Source: Pithys albifrons albifrons (taxonomy: Eukaryota > Chordata > Aves > Passeriformes > Thamnophilidae). Taken from it: DNA of 64,000 nucleotides. Under the pieces are notes generated by a model, which was not told the DNA's origin, made no database searches, and saw only the letters and a program-made list of their open reading frames with translations. Positions 23,795 to 37,418 of the stretch are shown here, piece by piece; the first letter of the stretch is position 1; each line of letters starts with the position of its first letter. Where the stretch lies: positions 527,501-591,500 of the forward strand of contig NC_092496.1 of the NCBI RefSeq assembly GCF_047495875.1, given 5' to 3'. A program made the translations under genes and the position numbers.

Positions 23795-26060
23795 GAGGAG
23801 TCTTCATCCGTCTGGAATTGAGGGCTGAAAAACGGCACTTTCCCAGACAAGAAAGTGGTACGTGCCATTGATGTTTGCGCCCACGGAAAAGGTGGCAGCC
23901 TTGAACTCTGAGGTGCCAATGATGGGGCACCATTGACCCTAGAAAAGGACAATTTGATTTCTGACCTGGCACCTTTTCCCTTTGAGGTGTCTTCGTCCGT
24001 CTGGAATTCTGGGCTGAAAAATGGCACTTCCCCGGACCCGCAAGTGGCACGCGCCGTCGACATTTGCGCCCAGGCAAAAGGTGGCAGCCTTGGGCTCTCA
24101 GGTGCCAATGATGGGGCCCCGTTAACACTAGAAAAATAACACTTGCTTTCTGTCCTGGCACCTTTTCCCAGGGAGGAATCTTTGTCCGTCTGGAAATCTG
24201 GGTTCAAAAATGGCACTGCCCCAAACCCGCAAAAGGTACACACCGTCGAGCTTTGCGCCCAGGGAAAAGGGGGCAGCCTTGGGCTCTCAGGTGCCAATGA
24301 TGGTGCCCCATTACCTCTACAAAAGGCACAATGGATTTCTGTCCTGGCACCTTTTCCCAGGGAGGAGTCTTCATTGGTCTGGAATTCTGGGCTGAGAATC
24401 GGCACTTTCCTGGACCCGCAAGTGGAACGCACCATCGAGCTTTGCGTCCAGGGAAAAGGTGGCAGTCTTGGGCTCTCAGGTGCCAATGATGGGGCCCCAT
24501 TACCTTTACAAAAAGCACAATGGCTTTCTGTCCTGGCACCTTTTCCCTGGGAGGAGTCTTCATTGGTCTGGAATTCTGGGCTGTAAAATGGCACTTTCTG
24601 GGACCAGCACGTGGCACGCACTGTCGTGCTTTGCGCCCAGGGAAAAGGAGGCAACCTCTGGCTCTCAGATGCCAGTGATGGGCCCCCATTAAAACTAGAA
24701 ATGGAACAATCGCTTTCTGTCCTGGGAGCCCTTTCCCTGGGAGGAGTCGTCATCCGTCTGGAATCCTGGGCTGAACAAAGGTCTTTCTCTGACCTGCACG
24801 TGGCAGGCACCATCTAGCTTTGCGCCCAGGGAAAAGGTGGCAGCCTTGGGCTCTCAGGTGCCAATGATGGGTCCCCGTTAACACTAGATAAATAACAATC
24901 GCTTTCTGTCCTGGCACCTTTTCCCTGGGAGGAATTTTCGTCCGTCTGGAATTCTGGGCTGAAAAACGGCACTTCCCCGGACCTGCAAGTGGAACGCACC
25001 GTCGAGCTTTGTGCCCAGGCAAAAGGTGGCAGCCTTGGGCTCTCAGCTGCCAATGATGGGGCCCCATTACCCCTAGAAAAGGACAATCGCTTTCTGTCCT
25101 GGCACCTTTTCCCTGGGAGGAATCTTCATTGGTCTGGAATTCTGAGCTGAAAACGGCTCTTTCCCTTACCCGCATGTGGCACGCATCGTCGAGCTTTGCG
25201 CCCAGGGAAAAGGTGGCAGCCCTGGGCTCTCAGCTGCCAATTTTGGGGCCCCATTAACCCTAGAAAAGGCACAATCGCTTTCTGTCCTGGCACCTTTTCC
25301 CAGGGAGAAATCTTTGCTGGCCTGGAATTCTGGGATGAGAAACGGCACATTCCCGGACTTGCAAGTGGCACGCGCCGTCGACATTTGCGCCCAGGGAAAA
25401 GGTGGCAGCCTTGGGCTCTCAGGTGCCCATTTTGGGGCCCCGTTACCCCTAGAAAAGGCACAATGGCTTTCTGTCCTGACACCTTTTCCCAAAGAGGAAT
25501 CGAATTCCGTCTGGAATTCTGGGCTGAAAATGGCCCTTTCCCGGACCCGCACAGGGTATGCACCGTGGAGCTTTGTACCCAGGGGAAAGGTGGCAGCCTT
25601 GGGCTCTCAGGTGCCAATGATGGGGCCCAATTAGCATTACAAAATACACAATGGCTTTGTCTCCTGGTACCTTTTCCCTCTGAGGAATCTTCATAGGTCT
25701 GGAATTCTGGGCTGAAAAATGGCACTTTCCCGGACCCGCATGTAGCACGCATGGTCGAGCTTTGCGCTCAGGGAAAAGGCGGCAGCCTTGGGCTCTCAGG
25801 TGTCAATGATGGAGCCCCATTAACCCAAGAAAAGGAACAATCGCTTTCTGTCCTGGCACCTTTTCCCAGGGAGGAATCTTCATCGGTCTGGAATTCTGGA
25901 ATGAGAAACGGCAATTTCCTGGACCCTCACATAGCACGCATGGTCGAGCTTTGCGCCCAGGGTATAGGAGGCAACCTTGGGCTCTCAGGTGCCAATGATG
26001 GAGCCCGATTAACCCTAGAAATGGAACAATCGCTTTCTGTCCTGGGAGCCTCTTCCCTGT
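23795..26060 (+). repeat. Higher-order repeat copy 6 (12-mer, 2266 bp)
   Basis: Standard 12-monomer unit between landmarks 23795 and 26061, nearly identical in order and sequence to copies 1-3. Confidence 0.88.
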
Positions 26061-29000
26061 GAGGAGTCTTCATTCGTCTGGAATTGAGGGCTGAAAAACG
26101 GCACTTTCCCAGACAAGAAAGTGGTACGTGCCATTGATGTTTGCGCCCACGGAAAAGGTGGCAGCCTTGAACTCTGAGGTGCCAATGATGGGGCACCACT
26201 GACCCTAGAAAAGGACAATTTGATTTCTGACCTGGCACCTTTTCCCTTTGAGGTGTCTTCGTCCGTCTGGAATTCTGGGCTGAAAAATGGCACTTCCCCG
26301 GACCCGCAAGTGGCACGCGCCGTCGACATTTGCGCCCAGGCAAAAGGTGGCAGCCTTGGGCTCTCAGGTGCCAATGATGGGGCCCCGTTAACACTAGAAA
26401 AATAACACTTGCTTTCTGTCCTGGCACCTTTTCCCTGGGAGGAATCTTCGTCCGTCTGGAAATCTGGGTTCAAAAATGGCACTGCCCCAAACCCGCAAAA
26501 GGTACACACCGTCGAGCTTTGCGCCCAGGGAAAAGGGGGCAGCCTTGGGCTCTCAGGTGCCAATGATGGTGCCCCATTACCTCTACAAAAGGCACAATGG
26601 ATTTCTGTCCTGGCACCTTTTCCCAGGGAGGAATCTTCATCGGTTTGGAATTCTGGTCTGAGAATCGGCACTTTCCTGGACCCGCAAGTGGAACGCACCA
26701 TCGAGCTTTGCGTCCAGGGAAAAGGTGGCAGTCTTGGGCTCTCAGGTGCCAATGATGGGGCCCCATTACCTTTACAAAAAGCACAATGGCTTTCTGTCCT
26801 GGCACCTTTTCCCTGGGAGGAGTCTTCATTGGTCTGGAATTCTGGGCTGTAAAATGGCACTTTCTGGGACCAGCACGTGGCACGCACTGTCGTGCTTTGC
26901 GTCCAGGGAAAAGGAGGCAACCTCTGGCTCTCAGATGCCAGTGATGGGCCCCCATTAAAACTAGAAATGGAACAATCGCTTTCTGTCCTGGGAGCCCTTT
27001 CCCTGGGAGGAGTCGTCATCCGTCTGGAATCCTGGGCTGAACAAAGGTCTTTCTCTGACCTGCACGTGGCAGGCACCATCTAGCTTTGCGCCCAGGGAAA
27101 AGGTGGCAGCCTTGGGCTCTCAGGTGCCAATGATGGGTCCCCGTTAACACTAGATAAATAACAATCGCTTTCTGTCCTGGCACCTTTTCCCTGGGAGGAA
27201 TTTTCGTCCGTCTGGAATTCTGGGCTGAAAAACGGCACTTCCCCGGACCTGCAAGTGGAACGCACCGTCGAGCTTTGTGCCCAGGCAAAAGGTGGCAGCC
27301 TTGGGCTCTCAGCTGCCAATGATGGGGCCCCATTACCCCTAGAAAAAGAACAATCGCTTTCTGTCCTGGCACCTTTTCCCTGGGATGAATCTTCATTGGT
27401 CTGGAATTCTGAGCTGAAAACGGCTCTTTCCCTTACCCGCATGTGGCACGCACCGTCGAGCTTTGCACCCAGGGAAAAGGTGGCAGCCCTGGGCTCTCAG
27501 CTGCCAATTTTGGAGCCCCATTAACCCTAGAAAAGGCACAATCACTTTCTGTCCTGGCACCTTTTCCCAGGGAGAAATCTTCGCTGGCCTGGAATTCTGG
27601 GATGAGAAACGGACATTCCCGGACTTGCAAGTGGCACGCGCCTTCGACATTTGCGCCCAGGACAAAGGTGGCAGCCTTGGGCTCTCAGGTGTCCATTTTG
27701 GGGCCCCGTTACCCCTAGAAAAGGCACAATGGCTTTCTGTCCTGACACCTTTTCCCAGAGAGGAATCGACTTCCGTCTGGAATTCTGGGCTGAAAAACGG
27801 CCCTTTCCCGGACCCGCACAGGGTATGCACCTTGGAGCTTTGCACCCAGGGAAAAGGTGGCAGCCTTGGGCTCTCAGGTGCCAATGATGGGGCCCAATTA
27901 GCATTACAAAATACACAATGGCTTTGTCTCCTGGTACCTTTTCCCTCTGAGGAATCTTCATAGTTCTGGAATTCTGGGCTGAAAAATGGCACTTTCCCAG
28001 ACCCGCACGTGGAACGCTCCGTCGAGCTTTGCGCCCAGGGATAAGGTGGCAGCCTTGGGCTCTCAGGTGTCAATTTTGGGGCCCCATTAAACCTAGAAAA
28101 GGCACAATCGCTTTCTGTCCTGGCACCTTTTCCCTGGGAGAAATCTTCATCGGCCTCGAATTCTGGGATGAGAATCGGCACTTTCCTGGACCCGCAAGTG
28201 GAACGCACCATGGAGCTTTGCGTCCAGGGAAAAGGTGGCAGTCTTGGGCTCTCAGGTGCCAACGATGGGGCCCCATTACCTTTACAAAAAGCACAATGGC
28301 TTTCTGTCCTGGCACCTTTTCCCTGGGAGGAGTCTTCATTGGTCTGGAATTCTGGGCTGTAAAATGGCACTTTCTGGGACCAGCATGTGGCACGCACTGT
28401 CGTGCTTTGCGCCCAGGGAAAAGGAGGCAACCTCTGGCTCTCAGATGCCAATGACGGGCCCCCATTACCACTAGAAATGGAACAATCGCTTTCTGTCCTG
28501 GGAGCCCTTTCCCTGGGAGGAGTCGTCATCCGTCTGGAATCCTGGGCTGAACAAAGGTCTTTCTCTGACCTGCACGTGGCAGGCACCATCTAGCTTTGCG
28601 CCCAGGGAAAAGGTGGCAGCCTTGGGCTCTCAGGTGCCAATGATGGGTCCCCGTTAACACTAGATAAATAACAATCGCTTTCTGTCCTGGCACCTTTTCC
28701 CTGGGAGGAATTTTCGTCCGTCTGGAATTCTGGGCTGAAAAACGGCACTTCCCCGGACCTGCAAGTGGAACGCACCGTCGAGCTTTGTGCCCAGGCAAAA
28801 GGTGGCAGCCTTGGGCTCTCAGCTGCCAATGATGGGGCCCCATTACCCCTAGAAAAGGACAATCGCTTTCTGTCCTGGCACCTTTTCCCTGGGATGAATC
28901 TTCATTGGTCTGGAATTCTGAGCTGAAAACGGCTCTTTCCCTTACCCGCATGTGGCACGCATCGTCGAGCTTTGCGCCCAGGGAAAAGGTGGCAGCCCTG

Positions 29001-29836
29001 GGCTCTCAGCTGCCAATTTTGGGGCCCCATTAACCCTAGAAAAGGCACAATCGCTTTCTGTCCTGGCACCTTTTCCCAGGGAGAAATCTTCGCTGGCCTG
29101 GAATTCTGGGATGAGAAACGGCACATTCCCGGACTTGCAAGTGACACGCGCCGTCGACATTTGCGCCCAGGGAAAAGGTGGCAGCCTTGGGCTCTCAGGT
29201 GCCCATTTTGGGGCCCCGTTACCCCTAGAAAAGGCACAATGGCTTTCTGTCCTGACACCTTTTCCCAAAGAGGAATCGACTTCCGTCTGGAATTCTGGGC
29301 TGAAAACGGCCCTTTCCCGGACCCGCACAGGGTATGCACCGTGGAGCTTTGCACCCAGGGAAAAGGTGGCAGCCTTGGGCTCTCAGGTGCCAATGATGGG
29401 GCCCAATTAGCATTACAAAATACACAATGGCTTTGTCTCCTGGTACCTTTTCCCTGGGAGGAATCTTCATAGGTCTGGAATTCTGGGCTGAAAAATGGCA
29501 CTTTCCCGGACCCGCATGTAGCACGCATGGTCGAGCTTTGCGCTCAGGGAAAAGGCGGCAGCCTTGGGCTCTCAGGTGTCAATGATGGAGCCCCATTAAC
29601 CCTAGAAAAGGAACAATCGCTTTCTGTCCTGGCACCTTTTCCCAGGGAGGAATCTTCATCGGTCTGGAATTCTGGAATGAGAAACGGCAATTTCCTGGAC
29701 CCTCACATAGCACGCATGGTCGAGCTTTGCGCCCAGGGTATAGGAGGCAACCTTGGGCTCTCAGGTGCCAATGATGGAGCCCGATTAACCCTAGAAATGG
29801 AACAATCGCTTTCTGTCCTGGGAGCCTCTTCCCTGT
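26061..29836 (+). repeat. Higher-order repeat copy 7, expanded 20-mer (3776 bp)
   Basis: Landmark spacing is 3776 bp. It carries the same 8-monomer expansion as copy 4, and the segments 27393-28589 and 19274-20470 correspond closely. The two expanded units start 8118 bp apart, so the expansion was copied as part of a larger block and did not arise twice. Confidence 0.85.
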
Positions 29837-32102
29837 GAGGAGTCTTCATCCGTCTGGAATTGAGGGCTGAAAAACGGCACTTTCCCAGACAAGAAAGTGG
29901 TACGTGCCATTGATGTTTGCGCCCACGGAAAAGGTGGCAGCCTTGAACTCTGAGGTGCCAATGATGGGGCACCATTGACCCTAGAAAAGGACAATTTGAT
30001 TTCTGACCTGGCACCTTTTCCCTTTGAGGTGTCTTCGTCCGTCTGGAATTCTGGGCTGAAAAATGGCACTTCCCCGGACCCGCAAGTGGCACGCGCCGTC
30101 GACATTTGCGCCCAGGCAAAAGGTGGCAGCCTTGGGCTCTCAGGTGCCAATGATGGGGCCCCGTTAACACTAGAAAAATAACACTTGCTTTCTGTCCTGG
30201 CACCTTTTCCCAGGGAGGAATCTTCGTCCGTCTGGAAATCTGGGTTCAAAAATGGCACTGCCCCAAACTCGCACAAGGTACACACCGTCGAGCTTTGCGC
30301 CCAGGGAAAAGGGGGCAGCCTTGGGCTCTCATGTGGCAATGATAGTGCCCCATTACCCCTACAAAAGGCACAATGGATTTCTGTCCTGGCACCTTTTCCC
30401 AGGGAGGAATCTTCATCGGTTTGGAATTCTGGTCTGAGAATCGGCACTTTCCTGGACCCGCAAGTGGAACGCACCATCGAGCTTTGCGTCCAGGGAAAAG
30501 GTGGCAGTCTTGGGCTCTCAGGTGCCAATGATGGGGCCCCATTACCTTTACAAAAAGCACAATGGCTTTCTGTCCTGGCACCTTTTCCCTGGGAGGAGTC
30601 TTCATTGGTCTGGAATTCTGGGCTGTAAAATGGCACTTTCTGGGACCAGCACGTGGCACGCACTGTCGTGCTTTGCGCCCAGGGAAAAGGAGGCAACCTC
30701 TGGCTCTCAGATGCCAGTGATGGGCCCCCATTAAAACTAGAAATGGAACAATCGCTTTCTGTCCTGGGAGCCCTTTCCCTGGGAGGAGTCGTCATCCGTC
30801 TGGAATCCTGGGCTGAACAAAGGTCTTTCTCTGACCTGCACGCGGCAGGCACCATCTAGCTTTGCGCCCAGGGAAAAGGTGGCAGCCTTGGGCTCTCAGG
30901 TGCCAATGATGGGTCCCCGTTAACACTAGATAAATAACAATCGCTTTCTGTCCTGGCACCTTTTCCCTGGGAGGAATTTTCGTCCGTCTGGAATTCTGGG
31001 CTGAAAAACGGCACTTCCCCGGACCTGCAAGTGGAACGCACCGTCGAGCTTTGTGCCCAGGCAAAAGGTGGCAGCCTTGGGCTCTCAGCTGCCAATGATG
31101 GGGCCCCATTACCCCTAGAAAAGGACAATCGCTTTCTGTCCTGGCACCTTTTCCCTGGGAGGAATCTTCATTGGTCTGGAATTCTGAGCTGAAAACGGCT
31201 CTTTCCCTTACCCGCATGTGGCACGCATCGTCGAGCTTTGCGCCCAGGGAAAAGGTGGCAGCCCTGGGCTCTCAGCTGCCAATTTTGGGGCCCCATTAAC
31301 CCTAGAAAAGGCACAATCGCTTTCTGTCCTGGCACCTTTTCCCAGGGAGAAATCTTTGCTGGCCTGGAATTCTGGGATGAGAAACGGCACATTCCCGGAC
31401 TTGCAAGTGGCACGCGCCGTCGACATTTGCGCCCAGGGAAAAGGTGGCAGCCTTGGGCTCTCAGGTGCCCATTTTGGGGCCCCGTTACCCCTAGAAAAGG
31501 CACAATGGCTTTCTGTCCTGACACCTTTTCCCAAAGAGGAATCGACTTCCGTCTGGAATTCTGGGCTGAAAACGGCCCTTTCCCGGACCCGCACAGGGTA
31601 TGCACCGTGGAGCTTTGCACCCAGGGGAAAGGTGGCAGCCTTGGGCTCTCAGGTGCCAATGATGGGGCCCAATTAGCATTACAAAATACACAATGGCTTT
31701 GTCTCCTGGTACCTTTTCCCTCTGAGGAATCTTCATAGTTCTGGAATTCTGGGCTGAAAAATGGCACTTTCCCGGACCCGCATGTAGCACGCATGGTCGA
31801 GCTTTGCGCTCAGGGAAAAGGCGGCAGCCTTGGGCTCTCAGGTGTCAATGATGGAGCCCCATTAACCCTAGAAAAGGAACAATCGCTTTCTGTCCTGGCA
31901 CCTTTTCCCAGGGAGGAATCTTCATCGGTCTGGAATTCTGGAATGAGAAACGGCAATTTCCTGGACCCTCACATAGCACGCATGGTCGAGCTTTGCGCCC
32001 AGGGTATAGGAGGCAACCTTGGGCTCTCAGGTGCCAATGATGGAGCCCGATTAACCCTAGAAATGGAACAATCGCTTTCTGTCCTGGGAGCCTCTTCCCT
32101 GT
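29837..32102 (+). repeat. Higher-order repeat copy 8 (12-mer, 2266 bp)
   Basis: Last regular 12-monomer unit, between landmarks 29837 and 32103. It shares the cacgcggcagg variant with copies 1 and 3. Confidence 0.88.
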
Positions 32103-35100
32103 GAGGAGTCTTCATCCGTCTGGAATTGAGGGCTGAAAAACGGCACTTTCCCAGACAAGAAAGTGGTACGTGCCATTGATGTTTGCGCCCACGGAAAAGG
32201 TGGCAGCCTTGAACTCTGAGGTGCCAATGATGGGGCACCATTGACCCTAGAAAAGGACAATTCGATTTCTGACCTGGCACCTTTTCCCTTTGAGGTGTCT
32301 TCGTCCGTCTGGAATTCTGGGCTGAAAAATGGCACTTCCCCGGACCCGCAAGTGGCACGCGCCGTCGACATTTGCGCCCAGGCAAAAGGTGGCAGCCTTG
32401 GGCTCTCAGGTGTCAATGATGGAGCCCCATTAACCCTAGAAAAGGAACAATCGCTTTCTGTCCTGGCACCTTTTCCCAGGGAGGAATCTTCATCGGTCTG
32501 GAATTCTGGAATGAGAAACGGCAATTTCCCTGACCTTCACATAGCACTCATGGTCGAGCTTTGCGCCCAGGGTATAGGAGGCAACCTTGGGCTCTCAGGT
32601 GCCAATGATGGGGTCCGATTAACCCTAGAAATGGAACAATCGCTTTCTGTCCTGAGAGTCTCTTCCCTGTGAGGAGTCTTCATCCGTCTGGAATTCAGGG
32701 CTGAAAAACGGCACTTTCCCAGACAATAAAGTGGTACACGCCGTTGATGTTTGCGCCCACGGAAAAGGTGGCAGCCTTGAACTCTCAGGTACCAATGATG
32801 GGGCACCATTGACCCTAGAAAAGGACAATTTGATTTCTGACCTGGCACCTTTTCCCTGGAAGGTGTCTTCATTCGGCTGGAATTCTGGTCTGTAAAATGG
32901 CACTTTCTGGGACCAGCACGTGGCACACACTGTCGTGCTTTGCGCCCAGGGAAAAGGAGGCAACCTCTGGCTCTCAGATGCCAATGACGGGTCCCCATTA
33001 ACACTAGAAATGGAACAATCGCTTTCTGTCCTGGGAGCCTTTTCCCTGGGAGGATTCGTCATCCGTCTGGAATTCTGGGCGGAACAAAGGTCTTTCTCTG
33101 ACCTGCACGTGGAACGCTCCGTCGAGCTTTGCGCCCAGGGAAAAGGGGGCAGCCTTGCGCTCTCAGGTGCCAATGATGGTGCCCCATTACCCCTACAAAA
33201 GGCACAATGGGTTTCTGTCCTGGCACCTTTTCCCAGGGAGGAATCTTCATCGGCTTGGAATTCTGGTCTGAGGATCGGCACTTTCCTGGAAATGCAAGTG
33301 GAACGCACCATCGAGCTTTGCGTCCAGGGAAAAGGTGGCAGTCTTGGGCTCTCAGGTGCCAATGATGGGGCCCCATTACCTTTACAAAAAGCACAATGGC
33401 TTTCTGTCCTGGCACCTTTTCTCTGGGAGGAGTCTTCATTGGTCTGGAATTCTGGGCTGTAAAATGGCACTTTCTGGGACCAGCACGTGGCACGCACTGT
33501 CGTGCTTTGCGCCCAGGGAAAAGGAGGCAACCTCTGGCTCTCAGAAGCAAATGACGGGCCCCCATTAACACTAGAAATGGAACAATCGCTTTCTGTCCTG
33601 GGAGCCCTTTCCCTGGGAGGAGTCGTCATCCGTCTGGAATCCTGGGCTGAAGAAAGTACTTTCTCTGACCTGCACGTGGCAGGCACCATCTAGCTTTGCG
33701 CCCAGGGAAAGGGTGGCAGCCTTGGGCTCTCAGGTGCCAATGATGGGGCCCCGTTAACACTAGAAAAATAACACTTGCTTTCTGTCCTGGCACCTTTTCC
33801 CAGGGAGGAATCTTCGTCCGTCTTGAAATCTGGGTTCAAAAATGGCACTGCCCCAAACTCGCACAATGTACACATCGTCGAGCTTTGCGCCCAGGGAAAA
33901 GGGGGCAGCCTTGCGCTCTCAGCTGCCAATGATGGTGCCCCATTACTCCTACAAAAGGCACAATGGCTTTCTGTCCTGGCACCTTTTCCCAGGGAGGAAT
34001 CTTCATCGGTTTGGAATTCTGGTCTGAGAATCGGCACTTTCCTCGACCCGCAAGTGGAACGCACCGTCGAGCTTTGCGCCTAGGGAAAAGTAGTAGCCTT
34101 GGGCTCTCAGGTGCCAATGATGGGGCCCCATTACCTTTAGAAAAAGCACAATGGCTTTCTGTCCTGGCACCTTTTCCCTGGGAGGAATTTTCGTCCGTCT
34201 GGAATTCTGGGCTGAAAAACGGCACTTCCCCGGACCTGCAAGTGGAACGCACTGTCGAGCTTTGTGTCCAGGTAAAAGGTGGCAGCCTTGGGTTCTCAGG
34301 TGCCAATGATGGGGCCCCATTTCCTCTAGAAAAAGAACAATCGCTTTCTGTCCTGGCACCTTTTCCCTCTGAGGAATCTTCATCGGTCTGGAATTCTGAG
34401 CTGAAAACGGCTCTTTCCCTTACCCGCATGTGGCGCGCACCGTCGAGCTTTGCGCCCAGGGAAAAGGTGGCAGCCCTGGGCTCTCAGCTGCCAATTTTGG
34501 AGCCGCATTAACCCTAGAAAAGGCATAATCGCTTTCTGTCCTGGCACCTTTTCCAAGGGAGAAATCTTCGCTGGCCTGGAATTCTGGGATGAGAAATGGC
34601 ACATTCCTGGACTTGCAAGTGACACGCGCCGTCGACATTTGCGCCCAGGGAAAAGGTGGCAGCCTTGGGCTCTCAGGTGTCCATTTTGGGGCCCCGTTAC
34701 CCCTAGAAAAGGCACAATGGCTTTCTGTCCTGACACCTTTTCCCAAAGAGGAATCGACTTCCGTCTGGAATTCTCGGCTGCAAAACGGCCCTTTCCCGGA
34801 CCCGCACAGGGTATGCACCGTCGAGCTTTGCACCCGGGGAAAAGGTGGCAGCCATGGGCTCTCAGGTGCCAAGGATGGGGCCCAATTAGCATTACAAAAT
34901 ACACAATTACCTTTTCTCCTGGTAGCTTTTTTCTCTGAGGAATCTTCATAGTTCTGGAATTCTGGGCTGAAAAATGGCACTTTCCCGGACCCGCACGTGG
35001 AACGCTCCGTCGAGCTTTGCGCCCAGGGAAAAGGTGGCAGCCTTGGGCTCTCAGGTGTCAATTTTGGAGCCCCATTAACCCTAGAAAAGGCACAATCGCT

Positions 35101-37181
35101 TTCTGTCCTGGCACCTTTTCCCTGGGAGGAATCTTCATCGGCCTCGAATTCTGGGATGAGAAACAGCACATTCCTGGACCCGCAAGTGGCACGCACCGTC
35201 GAGCTTTGCGCTCAGGGAAAAGGTTGCAGCCTTGGGCTCTCAGGTGTCAATGATGGAGCCCCATTAACCCTAGAAAAGGAACAATCGCTTTCTGTCCTGA
35301 CACCTTTTCCCAGGGTGGAATCTTCATCGGTCTGGAATTCTGGAATGAGAAACGGCAATTTCCCGGAGCCTCACGTAGCACACATGGTCGAGCTTTGCGC
35401 CCAGGGTATAGGAGGCAACCTTGGGCTCTCAGGTGCCAATGATGGGGTCCGATTAACCCTAGAAATGGAACAATCGCTTTCTGTCCTGGGAGTCTCTTCC
35501 CTGTGAGGAGTCTTCATCCGTCTGGAATTCAGGGCTGAAAATCGGCACTTTCCCGGACAAGAAAGTGGTACGCGCCGTTGATGTTTGCGCCGACGGAAAA
35601 AGTGGCAGCCTTGAACTCTGAGGTGCCAATGATGGGGCACCATTGACCCTAGAAAAGGACAATTCGATTTCTGACCTGGCACCTTTTCCCTGGGAGGTGT
35701 CTTCGTCCGTCTGGAATTCTGGGCTGAAAAATGGCACTTCCCCGGACCTGCAAGTGGCACGCGCCGTCGACATTTGCGCCCAGGCAAAAGGTGGCAGCCT
35801 TGGGCTCTCAGGTGCCAATGATGGGGCCCCGTTAACACTAGAAAAATAACACTTGCTTTCTGTCCTGGCACCTTTTCCCAGGGAGGAATCTTTGTCCGTC
35901 TGGAAATCTGGGTTCAAAAATGGCACTGCCCCAAACCCGCACAAGGTACACACCGTCGAGCTTTGCGCCCAGGGAAAAGGGGTCAGCCTTGGGCTCTCAG
36001 GTGCCAATGATGGTGCCCCATTACCCCTACAAAAGGCACAATGGCTTTCTGTCCTGGCACCTTTTCCCAGGGAGGAATCTTCATCGGCTTGGAATTCTGG
36101 TCTGAGAATCGGCACTTTCCTGGACCCGCAAGTGGAACGCACCATCGAGCTTTGCGTCCAGGGAAAAGGTGGCAGTCTTGGGCTCTCATGTGCCAATGAA
36201 GGGGCCCCATTACCTTTACAAAAAGCACAATGGCTTTCTGTCCTGGCACCTTTTCCCTGGCAGGAATCTTGATTGGTCTGGAATTCTGGGCTGTAAAATG
36301 GCACTTTCTGAGACCAGCATGTGGCACGCACTGTCGAGCTTTGCGCCCAGGGAAAAGGAGGCAACCTCTGGCTCTCAGATGCCAATGACGGGCCCCCATT
36401 AACCCTAGAAATGGAACAATCGCTTTCTGTCCTGGGAGCCTTTTCCCTGGGAGGAGTCGTCATCCGTCTGGAATCCTGGGCTGAACAAAGGTCTTTCTCT
36501 GACCTACAAGTGGCAGGCACCATCTAGCTTGGTGCCCAGAGAAAAGGTGGCAGCCTTGGGCTCTCAGGTGCCAATAATGGGTCCCCGTTAACACTAGATA
36601 AATAACAATCACTTTCTGTCCTGACACCTTTTCCCTGGGAGGAATTTTCGTCCGTCTGGAATTCTGGGCTGAAAAACGCCACTTCCCCGGACCTGCAAGT
36701 GGAACGCACCGTCGAGCTTTGTGCCCAGGCAAAAGGTGGCAGCCTTGGGCTCTAAGGTGCCAATGACAGACCCCATTACCCCTAGAAAAAGAACAATCGC
36801 TTCCTGTCCTGGCACCTTTTCCCTGGGAGGAATCTTCATTGGTCTGGAATTCTGGGCTGAAAACGGCTCTTTCCCTTACCCGCATGCGGCACGCACCGTC
36901 GAGCTTTGCGCCCAGGGAAAAGGTGGCAGCCCTGGGCTCTCAGCTGCCAATTTTGGGGCCCCATTAAAACTAGAAAAGGCACAATCACTTTCTGTCCTGG
37001 CACCTTTTCCCAGGGAGGAATCTTCATCGGTTTGGAATTTGGGTCTGAGAATCGGCACTTTCCTGGACCCGCAAGTGGAACGCACCATCGAGCTTTGCGT
37101 CCAGGGAAAAGGTGGCTGTCTTGGGCTCTCAGGTGCCAATGATGGGGCCCCATTACCTTTACAAAAAGCACAATGGCTTTC
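32103..37181 (+). repeat. Satellite, decaying higher-order organisation
   Basis: Landmark spacing becomes irregular: 32103 to 32671 is 568 bp (3 monomers) and 32671 to 35505 is 2834 bp (15 monomers). Subtypes are recognisable but more diverged than in 11-32 kb. The block ends abruptly inside a monomer at the truncated 5' end of ERV-1, sharing the bases tttc (37178-37181) with the virus. Confidence 0.85.
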
Positions 37182-37415
37182 ATTGTGAATGTATATTCAG
37201 TCTGGTGTGCCTGTCCTGGTTTGGGTTGTTACCTCTGGGGTCTCATTAAAAATAGCACCCAGACTGTGGGGAAAACAGGTGGAGATGGTTACTTCCACCT
37301 TTTCACCTCTGCTACAACAATCATTGAAAATATTGAGCTTCCTTTTGATGTTAGGAACAGCATAATCCTACTGTTAGTGCTGTTAGTGTTGCTTTGTCTC
37401 ATCTGTACTGTATAA
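37182..37415 (+). pseudogene. gag: ERV-1 remnant of Gag N-terminal extension
   Basis: This is the 3' part of the hydrophobic N-terminal Gag extension that is complete in ERV-2. The frame is the same as gag at 37419. It ends in a TAA at 37413-37415, one codon before the internal gag ATG, where ERV-2 has a sense codon (tac). Upstream it is truncated at the satellite junction. A chance ATG in the satellite (37173) lies in frame, so a chimeric 80-codon reading frame exists, but nothing suggests that it is used. A hydrophobic Leu/Val-rich stretch precedes the stop. Confidence 0.75.
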
Positions 37416-37418
37416 ACC

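Noticed and set aside
37173..37415. New chimeric satellite-ERV gene of 80 codons
   Set aside because: The satellite ATG is in frame with the gag leader remnant by chance; no promoter or conservation is visible.
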